DNA of 64,000 nucleotides from Sorangiineae bacterium NIC37A_2 (GTDB lineage Bacteria > Myxococcota_A > Polyangia > Polyangiales > Polyangiaceae): contig NASX01000001.1 in NCBI GenBank assembly GCA_002085155.1, forward strand, positions 1 through 64,000. Direction: 5' to 3'. Shown one piece after another: positions 11,304-21,093 of this stretch. Numbering within the stretch: position 1 is the first letter of the stretch; every line of letters begins with the position of its first letter. Position numbers and translations under genes: made by a program. Under the pieces are notes generated by a model. The model was not told the DNA's origin and ran no database searches. It was given only the letters and a program-made list of their open reading frames with translations.

Positions 11304-11854
11304 CCATCTGATCGGGAGCTCCAGGTCACTTCTGGGGCTCCTGCTCGCGCATTTGCCCGACGCGCGAGCACGAAGAGCAGGTCGCTCAACCGGTTCAAGT
11401 AGACGCCGAGCTCGCTCCGAAGCCCTGCTTCGCTCGCGACACGGAAAAACTCGCGCTCTGCCCGGCGACAAACGGCCCGTGCGAGGTGTAGCCGGGCGCC
11501 CGCTTCCGAACCTCCCGGCAGGATAAAATTCATGAGCTTTGGAAGTTCGGCCTCAGCGCGGTCGATGAGCGCTTCGAGCTCCTCGATGTCGTCACGATCG
11601 ATGAGCTTGAGTCGGAGTTTTTCAGCCGCACCGGGAGCGCAAGCCAGCTCTGCTCCCAAGACGAAGAGGTCTCTTTGGATCCCTTGAAGATCTGCGGCTT
11701 GCTCACCGTCAAGAGCGACGCACGCGAGACCGAGCGCAGCATTCAGCTCGTCCACAGTCCCATACACTTCGACGCGAGCCTCTCCCTTGCCCACGCGCTC
11801 TCCCCCAAACAGGCCCGTCTCTCCCGCGTCGCCGGTCTTTGTATAGATCTTCAT
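11300..11854 (-). CDS. Cob(I)alamin adenosyltransferase, PduO/MMAB type
   Basis: [23 protein letters not shown] ... [11 protein letters not shown] ... [25 protein letters not shown]. Confidence 0.95.
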   Translation of the reverse strand: MKIYTKTGDAGETGLFGGERVGKGEARVEVYGTVDELNAALGLACVALDGEQAADLQGIQRDLFVLGAELACAPGAAEKLRLKLIDRDDIEELEALIDRAEAELPKLMNFILPGGSEAGARLHLARAVCRRAEREFFRVASEAGLRSELGVYLNRLSDLLFVLARRANARAGAPEVTWSSRSDG

Positions 11855-11952
11855 CGAGCTTCGACTGTACAGCGCTCCGCTCCCGGGAGCGCCTCGTGCA
11901 CCTCGACCGCGAGCCGATTTGCGCTTCGCATGCGGCGTTCTAAAAACGGCCC

Positions 11953-12963
11953 ATGGGGAGGCGGAACCTTATTCTTGACTATCGTCTTTTGTCTTGGCTC
12001 GTGTGGGCTGCGCTCGCCACGAGTCCTGCTTGCGGCCCGAGCGGAGAGGATGACACGTCGTCGAGCGGAGGAGATGCCTCTGTGGGTGGAAGCGCGAGCG
12101 GAGGAGATGGTCCGGGCGCGGGTGGAGCGCCGGGTGGGGGCGGAAGCGCGGCGGGGGGCGCCTCACCCGACGGAGGCACATCGAACGGTGCCGCGTCGAG
12201 CGGCGGCGCCGAGAGCGGTGGCGCCGACAGTGGTGGCGCGCCGAGCGGCGGGGGCAGAGTGGGCACTGGAGGAGATGGGGCCGGCGGCGGCTGCGTGGAA
12301 AGCACAGAACCTCGGGCTCCCGGGCGAGCGCGCAGTCATGGCTTCTCGGGTACGGACTCGGACTATTCGAAACTGTACGACGATCCCTGCTCGGTCCCCT
12401 CTGATTGCGTGGCGCCTTGTGTCGAGCGGGGAGGAACGACCGAGTTTTGCAGCACATCGATCTGCCAAGAGTCGGACACTGACTACTGTCTCCCGCCCAC
12501 GAAATGGCGAGGAGTTGACGGTGCTCTGAGCGAAAGTGGAACGATCGAATCTTCGGCGGTCACGTCGCTCTCTCTCTCCAATGGCAACGATCACGATCGC
12601 CTCATTGTCGATGACTTCGGCTTCGCGATCCCGGACGACGCGACGATTCTCGGAATCTCGGCCACGATCCACCGCGCCGCTGGCGGGCCCCAAGAAGCCT
12701 CTGACCACGCGGTCCGTATCATCAAGAACGGCGCCATCGGCGAAACCAAGCGCGAGAAGCAGGGATATTGGCCCACGACCGTGACACCGGAAGACTACGG
12801 GGGCGAAACGGACCTGTGGGGCGAGACCTGGACCCCTGCGGACATCAACGCCGAAAGCTTCGGCCTCGCCATCGCGGCGCTCCCCGCCAAGGGCGCGGGG
12901 CGGGCCTATGTGGACGTCGCCTACCTGCGCGTGCACTACCAGTTGCCTTCCTGCGACGAGTGA
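11953..12963 (+). CDS. Lipoprotein with Gly/Ala/Ser-rich linker, unknown C-terminal domain
   Basis: Signal peptide/lipobox TSPAC, GGAxxGG linker, then a Cys-containing domain and a beta-rich C-terminus. Confidence 0.7.
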   Translation: MGRRNLILDYRLLSWLVWAALATSPACGPSGEDDTSSSGGDASVGGSASGGDGPGAGGAPGGGGSAAGGASPDGGTSNGAASSGGAESGGADSGGAPSGGGRVGTGGDGAGGGCVESTEPRAPGRARSHGFSGTDSDYSKLYDDPCSVPSDCVAPCVERGGTTEFCSTSICQESDTDYCLPPTKWRGVDGALSESGTIESSAVTSLSLSNGNDHDRLIVDDFGFAIPDDATILGISATIHRAAGGPQEASDHAVRIIKNGAIGETKREKQGYWPTTVTPEDYGGETDLWGETWTPADINAESFGLAIAALPAKGAGRAYVDVAYLRVHYQLPSCDE

Positions 12964-12976
12964 GGCGAAAGGCGGG

Positions 12977-14182
12977 TTAGGGCAAATTCGCGGAGCGAAC
13001 GTCCCAGGCGGCGTCCGAGCAGTAGGGACAGCTCGGGCCGACGAGGAGCCCTTTCCCGCTCATCGATTCATCACCTTTGAGCCACCAGTTCAACCAAGCG
13101 AGGTTGATTTTGGTGAAGTCTCCTCCGCCCTTTTGGAACAGGTCCCCTCCGTGCCCCCGGTCCACGCTGAACCAAAGAACGGTGACCCCTGTCTTGACGG
13201 TAGCCTCGTATCCCTGCAAGGCCCCTTGGTACGCAATGTCCTCTTCCCCTCCCTCGACAAATAGGACGGGCGTCTTGATCAGGTCATAAAAGTCCTGCGT
13301 CGCGCCGGCCATACCGCTACTGGTCACTCCCCAAGTCACGATGCGAGGGTCCGTCACGGTCCCCTGGGCCATAAGACCGCCGCAGGAGAACCCGTTGGAG
13401 GCGACCTTTTCCGTATCGAGGCTCTGATAATAAGCGCTGCAGGGCTTATGATTCTCGGCGATCGCCCAGTCGACATAAGCGAGCAAAGGAGCTCCCATTT
13501 CCGCAAGCTTCGAGCGATCCATCATGCGACCGCCCTCGCCTCCCGGCGTTCCGTCGGCGATGACGAAGTAACCGTGGGATGCGATCTCCGCCATCGCGTC
13601 CGCGTTCGAGAGACCGTTTTGCGAACAGCCCCCCTGCCCCCAAACGAAAATCGGAAACTTCTCTTCTCCATCGAGCTCGGCCGGGCGAAAGATGGTGCCT
13701 TCGGCGATGCCGGGATCTGAGTTCGTCTCGACAATCACCTTGTGCGGCCCCGAGCCGGACGCGCTGCTCTGAACGGGACTAGACGGCGAACAAACCCCTG
13801 GCGCACCTCCACTGCCGGATGGAGCCCCGCCCGCTGAGACCGCGCCTCCAGCGTCGCCGCTCGCGCCGCCTGCGGCTACATCACCTCCGACGCCCTGAAG
13901 GCCCCCTGGACTCGAGCCGCCCGGCTCACTCGCTCCCCCCGCGCTCGCTCCTCCCGCACTCGCGGCTCCCCCCGCGCTCGAGCCACCTGCATCACTCGTT
14001 CCTCCAGTGCTTTCGGCTCCAGGAGCGCTGCTATCGCCCGTGCCCGGCGCAGCTGTCTCGCAGGCAAGAGCGAGCGCCGAGAGGACGAGAGCTCCTGTGA
14101 ACCTTCGCTGGCTCCCCTGACGTCGCGATTGCCCAGACAAAGTCATTCTCTTCCTGAAAAGGCCGAAGTTTGCGCGGGACAT
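12977..14182 (-). CDS. Alpha/beta-hydrolase lipoprotein with Gly/Ala/Ser-rich linker
   Basis: Lipobox ALAC; FPIFVWGQGGCSQNGLSNADAMAEIASHGYFVIADGTP; ASNGFSCGGLMAQG nucleophile-elbow-like region. Confidence 0.75.
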   Translation of the reverse strand: MSRANFGLFRKRMTLSGQSRRQGSQRRFTGALVLSALALACETAAPGTGDSSAPGAESTGGTSDAGGSSAGGAASAGGASAGGASEPGGSSPGGLQGVGGDVAAGGASGDAGGAVSAGGAPSGSGGAPGVCSPSSPVQSSASGSGPHKVIVETNSDPGIAEGTIFRPAELDGEEKFPIFVWGQGGCSQNGLSNADAMAEIASHGYFVIADGTPGGEGGRMMDRSKLAEMGAPLLAYVDWAIAENHKPCSAYYQSLDTEKVASNGFSCGGLMAQGTVTDPRIVTWGVTSSGMAGATQDFYDLIKTPVLFVEGGEEDIAYQGALQGYEATVKTGVTVLWFSVDRGHGGDLFQKGGGDFTKINLAWLNWWLKGDESMSGKGLLVGPSCPYCSDAAWDVRSANLP

Positions 14183-14375
14183 GATGACCGTGGGCAGCCT
14201 GCCAGAGAACGAATCCGCCGAAAACCGGCGCGCTCAGCGAACGCGTAACCGCGCCGGACCATTGGACGTTTCGGAGGCAGCTGGGCGGGAGCGCGCCCCC
14301 CAGACCCGGAAAAATTCCAGCCATTGCACCAACGTTCAGACGCTCTCGACCAATGCGCTATACCTTCTGTCCCTG

Positions 14376-14789
14376 ATGTGGAATCCCTACGAAAAGCTCG
14401 GCGGGCGCGAAGCCACCATTCTGCTCTCAGAACGATTTTATGATTTGATGAGTGAGCTCGAGCCGGACCTCGCGAGGCTGCACGAGCTCGACGAGAGCGG
14501 TAGAGTCAGTCGCCGTTCGCGCGATCGCTTCGCTCTTTTTTTCATGGGCTGGCTGGGCGGACCCGACGACTACGTCCAGCAGAATGGGCATCCTCGGCTC
14601 CGGATGCGCCACGCACGAGTGCCCGTCGACATTCGGATGCGCGACGCATGGCTCCGCTGCATGTTTCAGGCCATGGATGACCTCGGCGTCGACCCCGAAC
14701 TGCAAGCCTTTCTCCGTCCGCGCCTGGCCGAAGTGGCCAATTTCCTGCGCAACGTAGTTGAGGAGGCCCCCGCGGCCGGCCCCCACTGA
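14376..14789 (+). CDS. Group II truncated hemoglobin
   Basis: MWNPYEKLGGREATILLSERFYDLM ... RFALFFMGWLGGPDDYVQQNGHPRLRMRHARVPVDIRMRDAWLRCM. Confidence 0.88.
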   Translation: MWNPYEKLGGREATILLSERFYDLMSELEPDLARLHELDESGRVSRRSRDRFALFFMGWLGGPDDYVQQNGHPRLRMRHARVPVDIRMRDAWLRCMFQAMDDLGVDPELQAFLRPRLAEVANFLRNVVEEAPAAGPH

Positions 14790-14882
14790 CAATCCCCGCC
14801 TGAAAGGCTAAAGGGAGCTCCCGAAGGGGCCCCGCGGGGCCGAGAGAGTTCTGCTCAACTTCTGAGGTATGTTCTGTCTGCC

Positions 14883-15668
14883 ATGACTTTCAAGATGGCT
14901 GCCCTCGTGACGCTTGGCCTCTTGGTCGTCCCCGCGACAGGTGTCTTGGTCACGCTCGCTATCGGCGACAAGCCCAAAGCCACGGCCGAACCATCCAAGC
15001 CGCCCGCGCCGAAACCGGTGCGCGCAGAGAAAAAGGCCAAGGCGGAGCCAGTCGAAAAACCGCTCGCCCCGCCCGACAAGACGAAGACGAAGACGAAGGC
15101 GAAAACCAAGGCCAAGCCGAAGAACGTCGTCACCATCGCCGGGACCAAGGCCATCGGAACCGACCTCAGCGGCAGCCTCTTTTGGACCGCTGATAACATG
15201 GGCGCCAAGATCGAAAACCCCTGTGCCTACGCGGCTTGTCTGGGTCCCGACGAGCAGGAAAAGGCCTGCGCGAAAGGGACCGTGATCCGCGCGAAGAAGA
15301 CCACGCCGAAGAAGAGCTGGGGCGCCGGGATCAACTGGAACCTCCGGGAGGATGACAAGGGCGTGCACGCGCTCGGCAAGACGACCAGCAAAGGTCTCTC
15401 TTTCCATCTCGACGCCAAAGGGAAGGGCATCAACTACCTCTTCGGTGTGACGGTGAAGGGAGAAGACTACTGCGTCGAGATGAAGCCGGGGAATAACCGG
15501 ATCAAATGGACCAGCCTGCGCAAGGGGTGCACGGAAAAGTCCGTCGAAGGAAAACGCAACCTCGGGGACCTCTTGAGCTCCGTGACCCAGGTGTATTTCC
15601 GGGCTCAAGCGACCAAGAGCAAAGAACAGAAGTTCGACTTCTGCGTCTCTGACATCAAGGTGCTTTGA
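14883..15668 (+). CDS. Hypothetical secreted/membrane-anchored protein with Lys/Ala/Pro-rich spacer
   Basis: N-terminal hydrophobic segment, KTKTKAKTKAK spacer, globular Cys-containing C-terminus. Confidence 0.6.
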   Translation: MTFKMAALVTLGLLVVPATGVLVTLAIGDKPKATAEPSKPPAPKPVRAEKKAKAEPVEKPLAPPDKTKTKTKAKTKAKPKNVVTIAGTKAIGTDLSGSLFWTADNMGAKIENPCAYAACLGPDEQEKACAKGTVIRAKKTTPKKSWGAGINWNLREDDKGVHALGKTTSKGLSFHLDAKGKGINYLFGVTVKGEDYCVEMKPGNNRIKWTSLRKGCTEKSVEGKRNLGDLLSSVTQVYFRAQATKSKEQKFDFCVSDIKVL

Positions 15669-15760
15669 GCCGCAAGGAGGTCACATCCACGCCCCACAAG
15701 GGGTCCCACTCGCGCCGCACAAAAGCAATCCTGCAACGCTCACTGTCGCGGTGGGCTCCG

Positions 15761-15824
15761 ACGGCGTTTCACGGCGTTCACGGCGTTCACGGCGTTCACG
15801 GCGTTCACGGCGTTCACGGCGTGC
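15761..15824. repeat. 9-bp tandem repeat (ACGGCGTTC)n
   Basis: Five perfect copies of acggcgttc at 15771-15815 with degenerate flanking units. Confidence 0.95.
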
Positions 15825-17535
15825 AAGCAAACCCGATATCCCAGAAGTCCGAGGTCCTTTGGTAAGTCGAGCTGTCGGCGAGACTCTCGCCGACACACTG
15901 TCCCGCGCTCGCGCTCATCACTCGCTCGTCCGCGTGAATCTCAAGCGTCCCGTTTGTGATCTCGAGCTCGCGCCTCGATTGCGCCGTCGACGACCCCGGA
16001 GCGCAGAGTTCCCGATAGGGGACGACAATGCTCGCCACAGGATCTCCGCCGAAGGTGAGGTCGAAAATCTCATCCGTGAGCCAATCGGGAAGACTCATGC
16101 GCATCTGGTCCGAGAAGTTCGAGATCATGAGCGCCGCGCCCATGTCGAGGGCCGGAGAGAACGTGAGCAGAAAACCTTCGGGGGACCGGGACACCTGCGC
16201 GGTCGTCTTACCTCCTTCGCCGGCGCGGCCCAGGCCGCCCTCAGCGACGCGATCGGCGGCGACGCTGGCCGACAGCGGCCCGCGCGTTTGCACATCGAGG
16301 GAGAACAACTCCGCGCTCGCCTCGGGCGCTTGAGTCAGACGGAAAGCGCTATCAGGGAGCGCAAAGTGGAAAGGTCCCGTGCGCTCCTTGTCCCCGCAGT
16401 CCATCGAGCCCTCGTGGCAAAAGGAAGAACCCGGGGCCGTGACGTCGAGCGTCCCCAACTGGACCGAGTAGCTGCTCCCGACGGAACGCGGGCCCACCTG
16501 GAATTCGAAGCCAGTACAACCTTCGCTCTTGCTGTCGACCACCTGCTCTGGCTTGTCCTCGTTCGGTTGAAACCTGAGACCTCTGACGCCGACCGACCCG
16601 CTCATATTTCCTTGAGCGTCGCGCCGAAGCCCCACAGTCACAGTCCCGCGGGAGCGCGAATACTCCGTGCGACCTTCGCGCGCCGCGGCCGACGCTGTGC
16701 GAGCCCAGTCCGTCAGCGTCTCGAGGTTTGCTTGAATCGTCAGCTCATTCGGCGAAATGGTCACCTTCTTCGTCCAGGCGGCGCCCTCGGTCAGCTCAAG
16801 CTCAAAGAGCAGCTTCCCCGACGTAGTGCGCCGCACGTTGAAGAAGAGCGGCGTTTGTCCGATCGCTTCACTTGAGCAGGAACACTCGTGGAAGGACAAA
16901 CGCAGAACTTCTCCGCTCGATATTTCGACGGCGCTGTCCAAGAACCCAACGACCTCCCCCCGAATCCGCGCCTGCTCTGACGCGTCGGTCAGCGACTGGC
17001 TCGGAGAGAACACGTCGTAGTTCGTCTCGGCACGACAGCTCTTAGAAACGGCGACGGAAAGCAGCTCCGCGAAGGCGTCGAAGATCCCCACGTCGTTGAC
17101 GTTCGTAAGAGCCCCGTGAATCGGCGTCATCCAATCGATGAACTGATCTCCAAGGAGCTCGATGAGCTCCGCTTTCGTGAGAGGAACGAGGTCATTTTCC
17201 TCGGTCTCCGTAACCTTGCACAAGGAGCTCACGCGATAAGAAGACTGGCCACTGGCCTCCGATGGTTCTCCACCATCGCCAAATGGCTCTGCCCCGTCGT
17301 CGGACAGCCCTCCATCATCACCGAATGGCCCTCCGCCATCGCCGCCTGCCCCTTCCTGACCACCACAACCTGCTAAGGCCAAAGCAACGACAAAACCACC
17401 CCAAGGAAGTCCCCTCGAAAGCACCGAACGAAACACTAGCCCCCCTCCTTGAGCTCCCGAGCGGGAGATCACATCTTGCTCCTCAAGCATAACACGAACG
17501 GTCCGCACGTCGCATCGCGCGCTTTTCCGCCTCAA
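15814..17535 (-). CDS. Lipoprotein, unknown function
   Basis: Lipobox LAGC followed by GGQEGAGGDGGG; 573 aa; start uncertain (17490 also possible). Confidence 0.65.
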   Translation of the reverse strand: MRRKSARCDVRTVRVMLEEQDVISRSGAQGGGLVFRSVLSRGLPWGGFVVALALAGCGGQEGAGGDGGGPFGDDGGLSDDGAEPFGDGGEPSEASGQSSYRVSSLCKVTETEENDLVPLTKAELIELLGDQFIDWMTPIHGALTNVNDVGIFDAFAELLSVAVSKSCRAETNYDVFSPSQSLTDASEQARIRGEVVGFLDSAVEISSGEVLRLSFHECSCSSEAIGQTPLFFNVRRTTSGKLLFELELTEGAAWTKKVTISPNELTIQANLETLTDWARTASAAAREGRTEYSRSRGTVTVGLRRDAQGNMSGSVGVRGLRFQPNEDKPEQVVDSKSEGCTGFEFQVGPRSVGSSYSVQLGTLDVTAPGSSFCHEGSMDCGDKERTGPFHFALPDSAFRLTQAPEASAELFSLDVQTRGPLSASVAADRVAEGGLGRAGEGGKTTAQVSRSPEGFLLTFSPALDMGAALMISNFSDQMRMSLPDWLTDEIFDLTFGGDPVASIVVPYRELCAPGSSTAQSRRELEITNGTLEIHADERVMSASAGQCVGESLADSSTYQRTSDFWDIGFACTP

Positions 17536-17540
17536 TTCGC

Positions 17541-18929
17541 CTAGGAAAACGCGGGCAGGTCGATCTCGAGGACAGTACCCCGAGCTACGGGGAGGTAGCG
17601 CAGTTCACCGCCATGGGCGCGTGTGACGTGCTGCATGAGCGCGACGCCGATCCCGTGTCCCGGGATTTTGGACGCGCGCGCCCGCGCGGATCGATAGAAC
17701 CCGATGAACGCTCGCTCTCGCTCGCTCTCGGTCATCCCGACGCCATGATCGGTCACCCGCACCACGATCCGGCCCTCGCGCTCGGAGATCTCGACGATGA
17801 CCCGCGAATCCTCGGCTCCCTCAGAGAACTTGAGCGCGTTTTCGATAGCGTTGAAGAGTACACTGCGGAGCAGCTGTTCATCGCCGCGCACGACGGGATC
17901 TTCGATGAGGTGGAGCGTGACACGCGCGCTGCGCTCTTCGAGGTCGCGCATCACCTCTGACAGAACGTCCGCAAGATCCACAGCGCGCCCCGTACGGTGC
18001 AGGTCGTCGCCCGGTGTCGCGAGGGTCAGGAGGCGCTCAACCAGCTCATTCAAACGCACGAGCCGCTTCTGGATCGTGCCAAGTTCCTTCAGGTTTGGCT
18101 CCGCCTCAGCCAGGAGCTCCATTTCCCCGCGCAAAGCCGCGAGCGGCGTGCGGAGCTCGTGAGCCGCCTGGAACGCGAAAGCGCGCGCACGGTCGAGCGC
18201 ATCGGCGAGACGCTCGACCAAGTCGAAGATCGCGCCCCTGAGCTCCTCCAGCTCCGCATAGTGCACCGGGGTGCGCAGCTCGTCGGGACACGGCCGCTCG
18301 GAGCGCACCGCCCTCACGCGTGCGAGCAACTGGTCGAGCGGAGCCAGCGCCCAACGGGCTACAAATAAGCTGCCTAGCCCCGCGAGAATGGCTGCGGAGA
18401 TGATGCCCAGGGCGACAGCCGCGAGAAAGCTCGAGCGGCGCTCGAGCTCGCCGGCTGCGCTCTTGGCGAGAGCGAGCCGATGTCCCAGAAAAGAGCTCCC
18501 ACACACGCGGAGGGGGGCCGGTCCCGTGGTGTTGACGCACTCACCAGGGTCCGGATCGGGGAGCCCCTCTTCGCCCGCCACGACGATGCCCCCCGCGCGC
18601 ACCGCCGCGCGCGGCTGACGCAGCCGAACGCTCTCGAGCTCGTGCACGAGAATATTGTGGAGCGTGCGGGGACCGTGGACGTCCTTGAAGTGCCGCCGCT
18701 CGTCCGGCGAGTCATCCTCCTCCCCTTCCTCGAGTTCTTCTTCGAGCTCGTCCGCGAGCTCGTGGGTCACCCGCAAGAGCTCCCGATCTTCGGCGCGCTC
18801 CACCCACATCTGACCCATGAAGCCACTCACGGCGGACGCGAGCAGTCCTCCCACCGCCGCCGAAACGGCGCTCGACCAGGCGACGCGGTGAGCGAGGCGC
18901 GGGCGGCCTTTATCCTTCGTCGACGACAT
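17541..18929 (-). CDS. Sensor histidine kinase
   Basis: HAMP-like segment, H-box AFQAAHELRTPLAALRGEMELL, N-box ALFNAIENALKFS, G-box VRVTDHGVGM. Confidence 0.93.
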   Translation of the reverse strand: MSSTKDKGRPRLAHRVAWSSAVSAAVGGLLASAVSGFMGQMWVERAEDRELLRVTHELADELEEELEEGEEDDSPDERRHFKDVHGPRTLHNILVHELESVRLRQPRAAVRAGGIVVAGEEGLPDPDPGECVNTTGPAPLRVCGSSFLGHRLALAKSAAGELERRSSFLAAVALGIISAAILAGLGSLFVARWALAPLDQLLARVRAVRSERPCPDELRTPVHYAELEELRGAIFDLVERLADALDRARAFAFQAAHELRTPLAALRGEMELLAEAEPNLKELGTIQKRLVRLNELVERLLTLATPGDDLHRTGRAVDLADVLSEVMRDLEERSARVTLHLIEDPVVRGDEQLLRSVLFNAIENALKFSEGAEDSRVIVEISEREGRIVVRVTDHGVGMTESERERAFIGFYRSARARASKIPGHGIGVALMQHVTRAHGGELRYLPVARGTVLEIDLPAFS

Positions 18930-19569
18930 AGCCCTCCCCGCGCACGGTCCGCACCAGCGAGCCCCCCAGCTTCCTGCGCAATCGAGCCATGATCACATCG
19001 AGGCTCGCGCTCGCCCCCTCATCGGCGTCGCCCCAAACTCCCTCAAGGATGGCCTCCCGGGAGACGACACGCCCCCTCCGACTCAAGAGAAACTCGAGGA
19101 CCGCCCACTCACGAGCGGTCACAGGGACCTCACGGCCCTCAAGGAACGCACGCCGCGCCCCGAGATCGATCTCTACGCCCGCGATCACGATCGAGACAGG
19201 TCGCTCGACGGGTCCACGCCGCCCCAGAGCACGCACACGCGCGCGCAGCTCCGCGAGAGCAAACGGCTTCGGGAGGAAATCGTCCGCCCCGGCGTCAAGC
19301 CCCGCGACTCGTTCGTGCACAGCTCCATGGGCTGTCAGGAGGAGTACAGGCCAGTTCTTTCCCTGAGCGCGGAGCTCGCGACAGAAGTCAACACCGGAGC
19401 CATCCGGAAGCTCCACATCCAAGATGATGGTGTCGGGGAAGAAGTCCTGAAGGTGTCGTCTGGCTTCTCCGAGGCTCTTCGCCAGGCGTAGCTCATGTCC
19501 CTCGCCGCCAAAGCTTCGACCCAAGAGATCCAAGAGCTCTTCGCTGTCGTCCACGATGAGAAGCCGCAC
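18910..19569 (-). CDS. OmpR-family response regulator
   Basis: MRLLIVDDSEELLDLLGRSF, phospho-Asp LDVELPDGSG, DDFLPKPFALAEL, winged-helix C-terminus. Confidence 0.95.
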   Translation of the reverse strand: MRLLIVDDSEELLDLLGRSFGGEGHELRLAKSLGEARRHLQDFFPDTIILDVELPDGSGVDFCRELRAQGKNWPVLLLTAHGAVHERVAGLDAGADDFLPKPFALAELRARVRALGRRGPVERPVSIVIAGVEIDLGARRAFLEGREVPVTAREWAVLEFLLSRRGRVVSREAILEGVWGDADEGASASLDVIMARLRRKLGGSLVRTVRGEGYVVDEG

Positions 19570-19694
19570 GCCCTGAACTTACCCGATCAGCGGGCGCGCC
19601 GCTGCCCCTCTCCCCGCTTACATTTAGGAGTCGTTCAGGTCCCCCGCCCCGTTCAGCTCCCATTGGCTTTCGAGGTTCAGGGTGGTGACCAGCC

Positions 19695-20402
19695 ATGCAC
19701 AAAGGGCCGGCCAGCGTCCTGCTATCGATCTTTCTCTTCGCCGGCCCCGCCCGCGCGACGGACCACGCTCTTCACGTTCACGAACCCCTCTCCTTCGACC
19801 TCGTCCGCAGCCTCGGGGCCCGAAAAGGAGAGCTCGAAGTGAACACACTGCTCAGCTGCACGGGAACCGGAGCCGGCTGCGAGCCGACCTGGGCTCCCGA
19901 GATAGAGCTCACCCTCTTCGACGGCGTCGGCCTCGAGCTCGAGCTCCCCCATCAAGGAGACCGTCTCGAGTCCGTCAAGACGGCCTTTCAGCTTACGCTC
20001 CCTGGAAAAAGCGCGTCGTTCCGCCACGGGCTCCAGGTCATCGAAGAGCACCTGCTTCATAGCCCCCTCGAGCAAGTGAGCGCCCTTTACCTGCTCGGAC
20101 TCGGATCCGGTCGCTTTTCTTCGCTCTCAATGTGGGGAGCGAGCCTCCGAACCGAACCAAACGGTCCTGAGCTCCGTTCCCTCGTCAACGTGAGCTTTTT
20201 TTACGAATGGACAGAGAGCCTGACGCTGGGGTTCGAGACGAACTGTAAGCTCGGAGAGAGGGGCTTCGAATCAGTTCGCTTCTTGCCTCAGGTTCAGAAA
20301 GATCTGACCGACCATGTCACAGTCCAACTCGGGGTCGGCCTCCTGTTGCGCCCGGAAGAGGCTGCGCCTTTTGGGTCAGTGCGCGTCGTCCTGCAACTAT
20401 GA
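19695..20402 (+). CDS. Hypothetical secreted protein, possibly outer-membrane
   Basis: Signal peptide (LLSIFLFAGPARA) and alternating beta-like segments. Confidence 0.6.
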   Translation: MHKGPASVLLSIFLFAGPARATDHALHVHEPLSFDLVRSLGARKGELEVNTLLSCTGTGAGCEPTWAPEIELTLFDGVGLELELPHQGDRLESVKTAFQLTLPGKSASFRHGLQVIEEHLLHSPLEQVSALYLLGLGSGRFSSLSMWGASLRTEPNGPELRSLVNVSFFYEWTESLTLGFETNCKLGERGFESVRFLPQVQKDLTDHVTVQLGVGLLLRPEEAAPFGSVRVVLQL

Positions 20403-20415
20403 CGGTCGAGAGGGG

Positions 20416-20691
20416 TCATGAACGCGGCGCGAAACGCCGCGCGTTCTGCGCTCGTCTCTTCTCTTCGTAGGCAGCGCGGCTCTTGGGCTCCGCGTCTGTG
20501 ACGAGAGAATCGATGAGCCTGCGCGCCGCCGCGCTCACTTCGAGCACCGCCTCTTCAAAGACAGCTTCGTTCGCCTTCGAGGGCCGCGTGAAACCGCTCA
20601 ACTTGCGAACGAATTGGAGCGAAGCGCTGACGATCTCTTCCTCGGTAGCCGGAGGATCGAAGTTGAAGAGAGGTTTGATGTTGCGGCACAT
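20416..20691 (-). CDS. DUF2277-family protein
   Basis: MCRNIKPLFNFDPPATEEEIVSASLQFVRKLSGFTRPSKANEAVFEEAV. Confidence 0.85.
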   Translation of the reverse strand: MCRNIKPLFNFDPPATEEEIVSASLQFVRKLSGFTRPSKANEAVFEEAVLEVSAAARRLIDSLVTDAEPKSRAAYEEKRRAQNARRFAPRS

Positions 20692-21093
20692 GACGTCTGG
20701 ACCATGAAACGGCCCGAGGGCCGGCTCGACAACCCCGAACGACCGGCCGCCTCCCTTGCGCACCCCGGGGCGCCCCCGGCCTCGCTCCCCGAGACGCCCC
20801 CAAGACCGCGATTTTCCTGAATCGACACCGCTGGAAAGCCCTTCCCCGCCCGGAGAGCGTTCGCTCGGGAGTAGAAACGGTCCAAACTTCGACTACGGTG
20901 AAGGGTCCTCTTCGCGAGACCCGGACCGGGCATCGCGAAAAGGGGGCCGGCTTCCCGAACGAAAGACTCGGGGAAGCACCCGTCACCCGGAGCAGGGAGG
21001 TCGCGCTCGGCGAGCTCTTGGCAGGGAAGTGAGCGACCCCCGCGCGAGCGCGGGCACTACCGATAAGTTACAGAAAGCATAGGTGAAGAGGTT

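Noticed and set aside
20756-21082. 108-aa ORF upstream of xylA
   Set aside because: Low-complexity Arg/Pro-rich translation without motif; likely non-coding leader.
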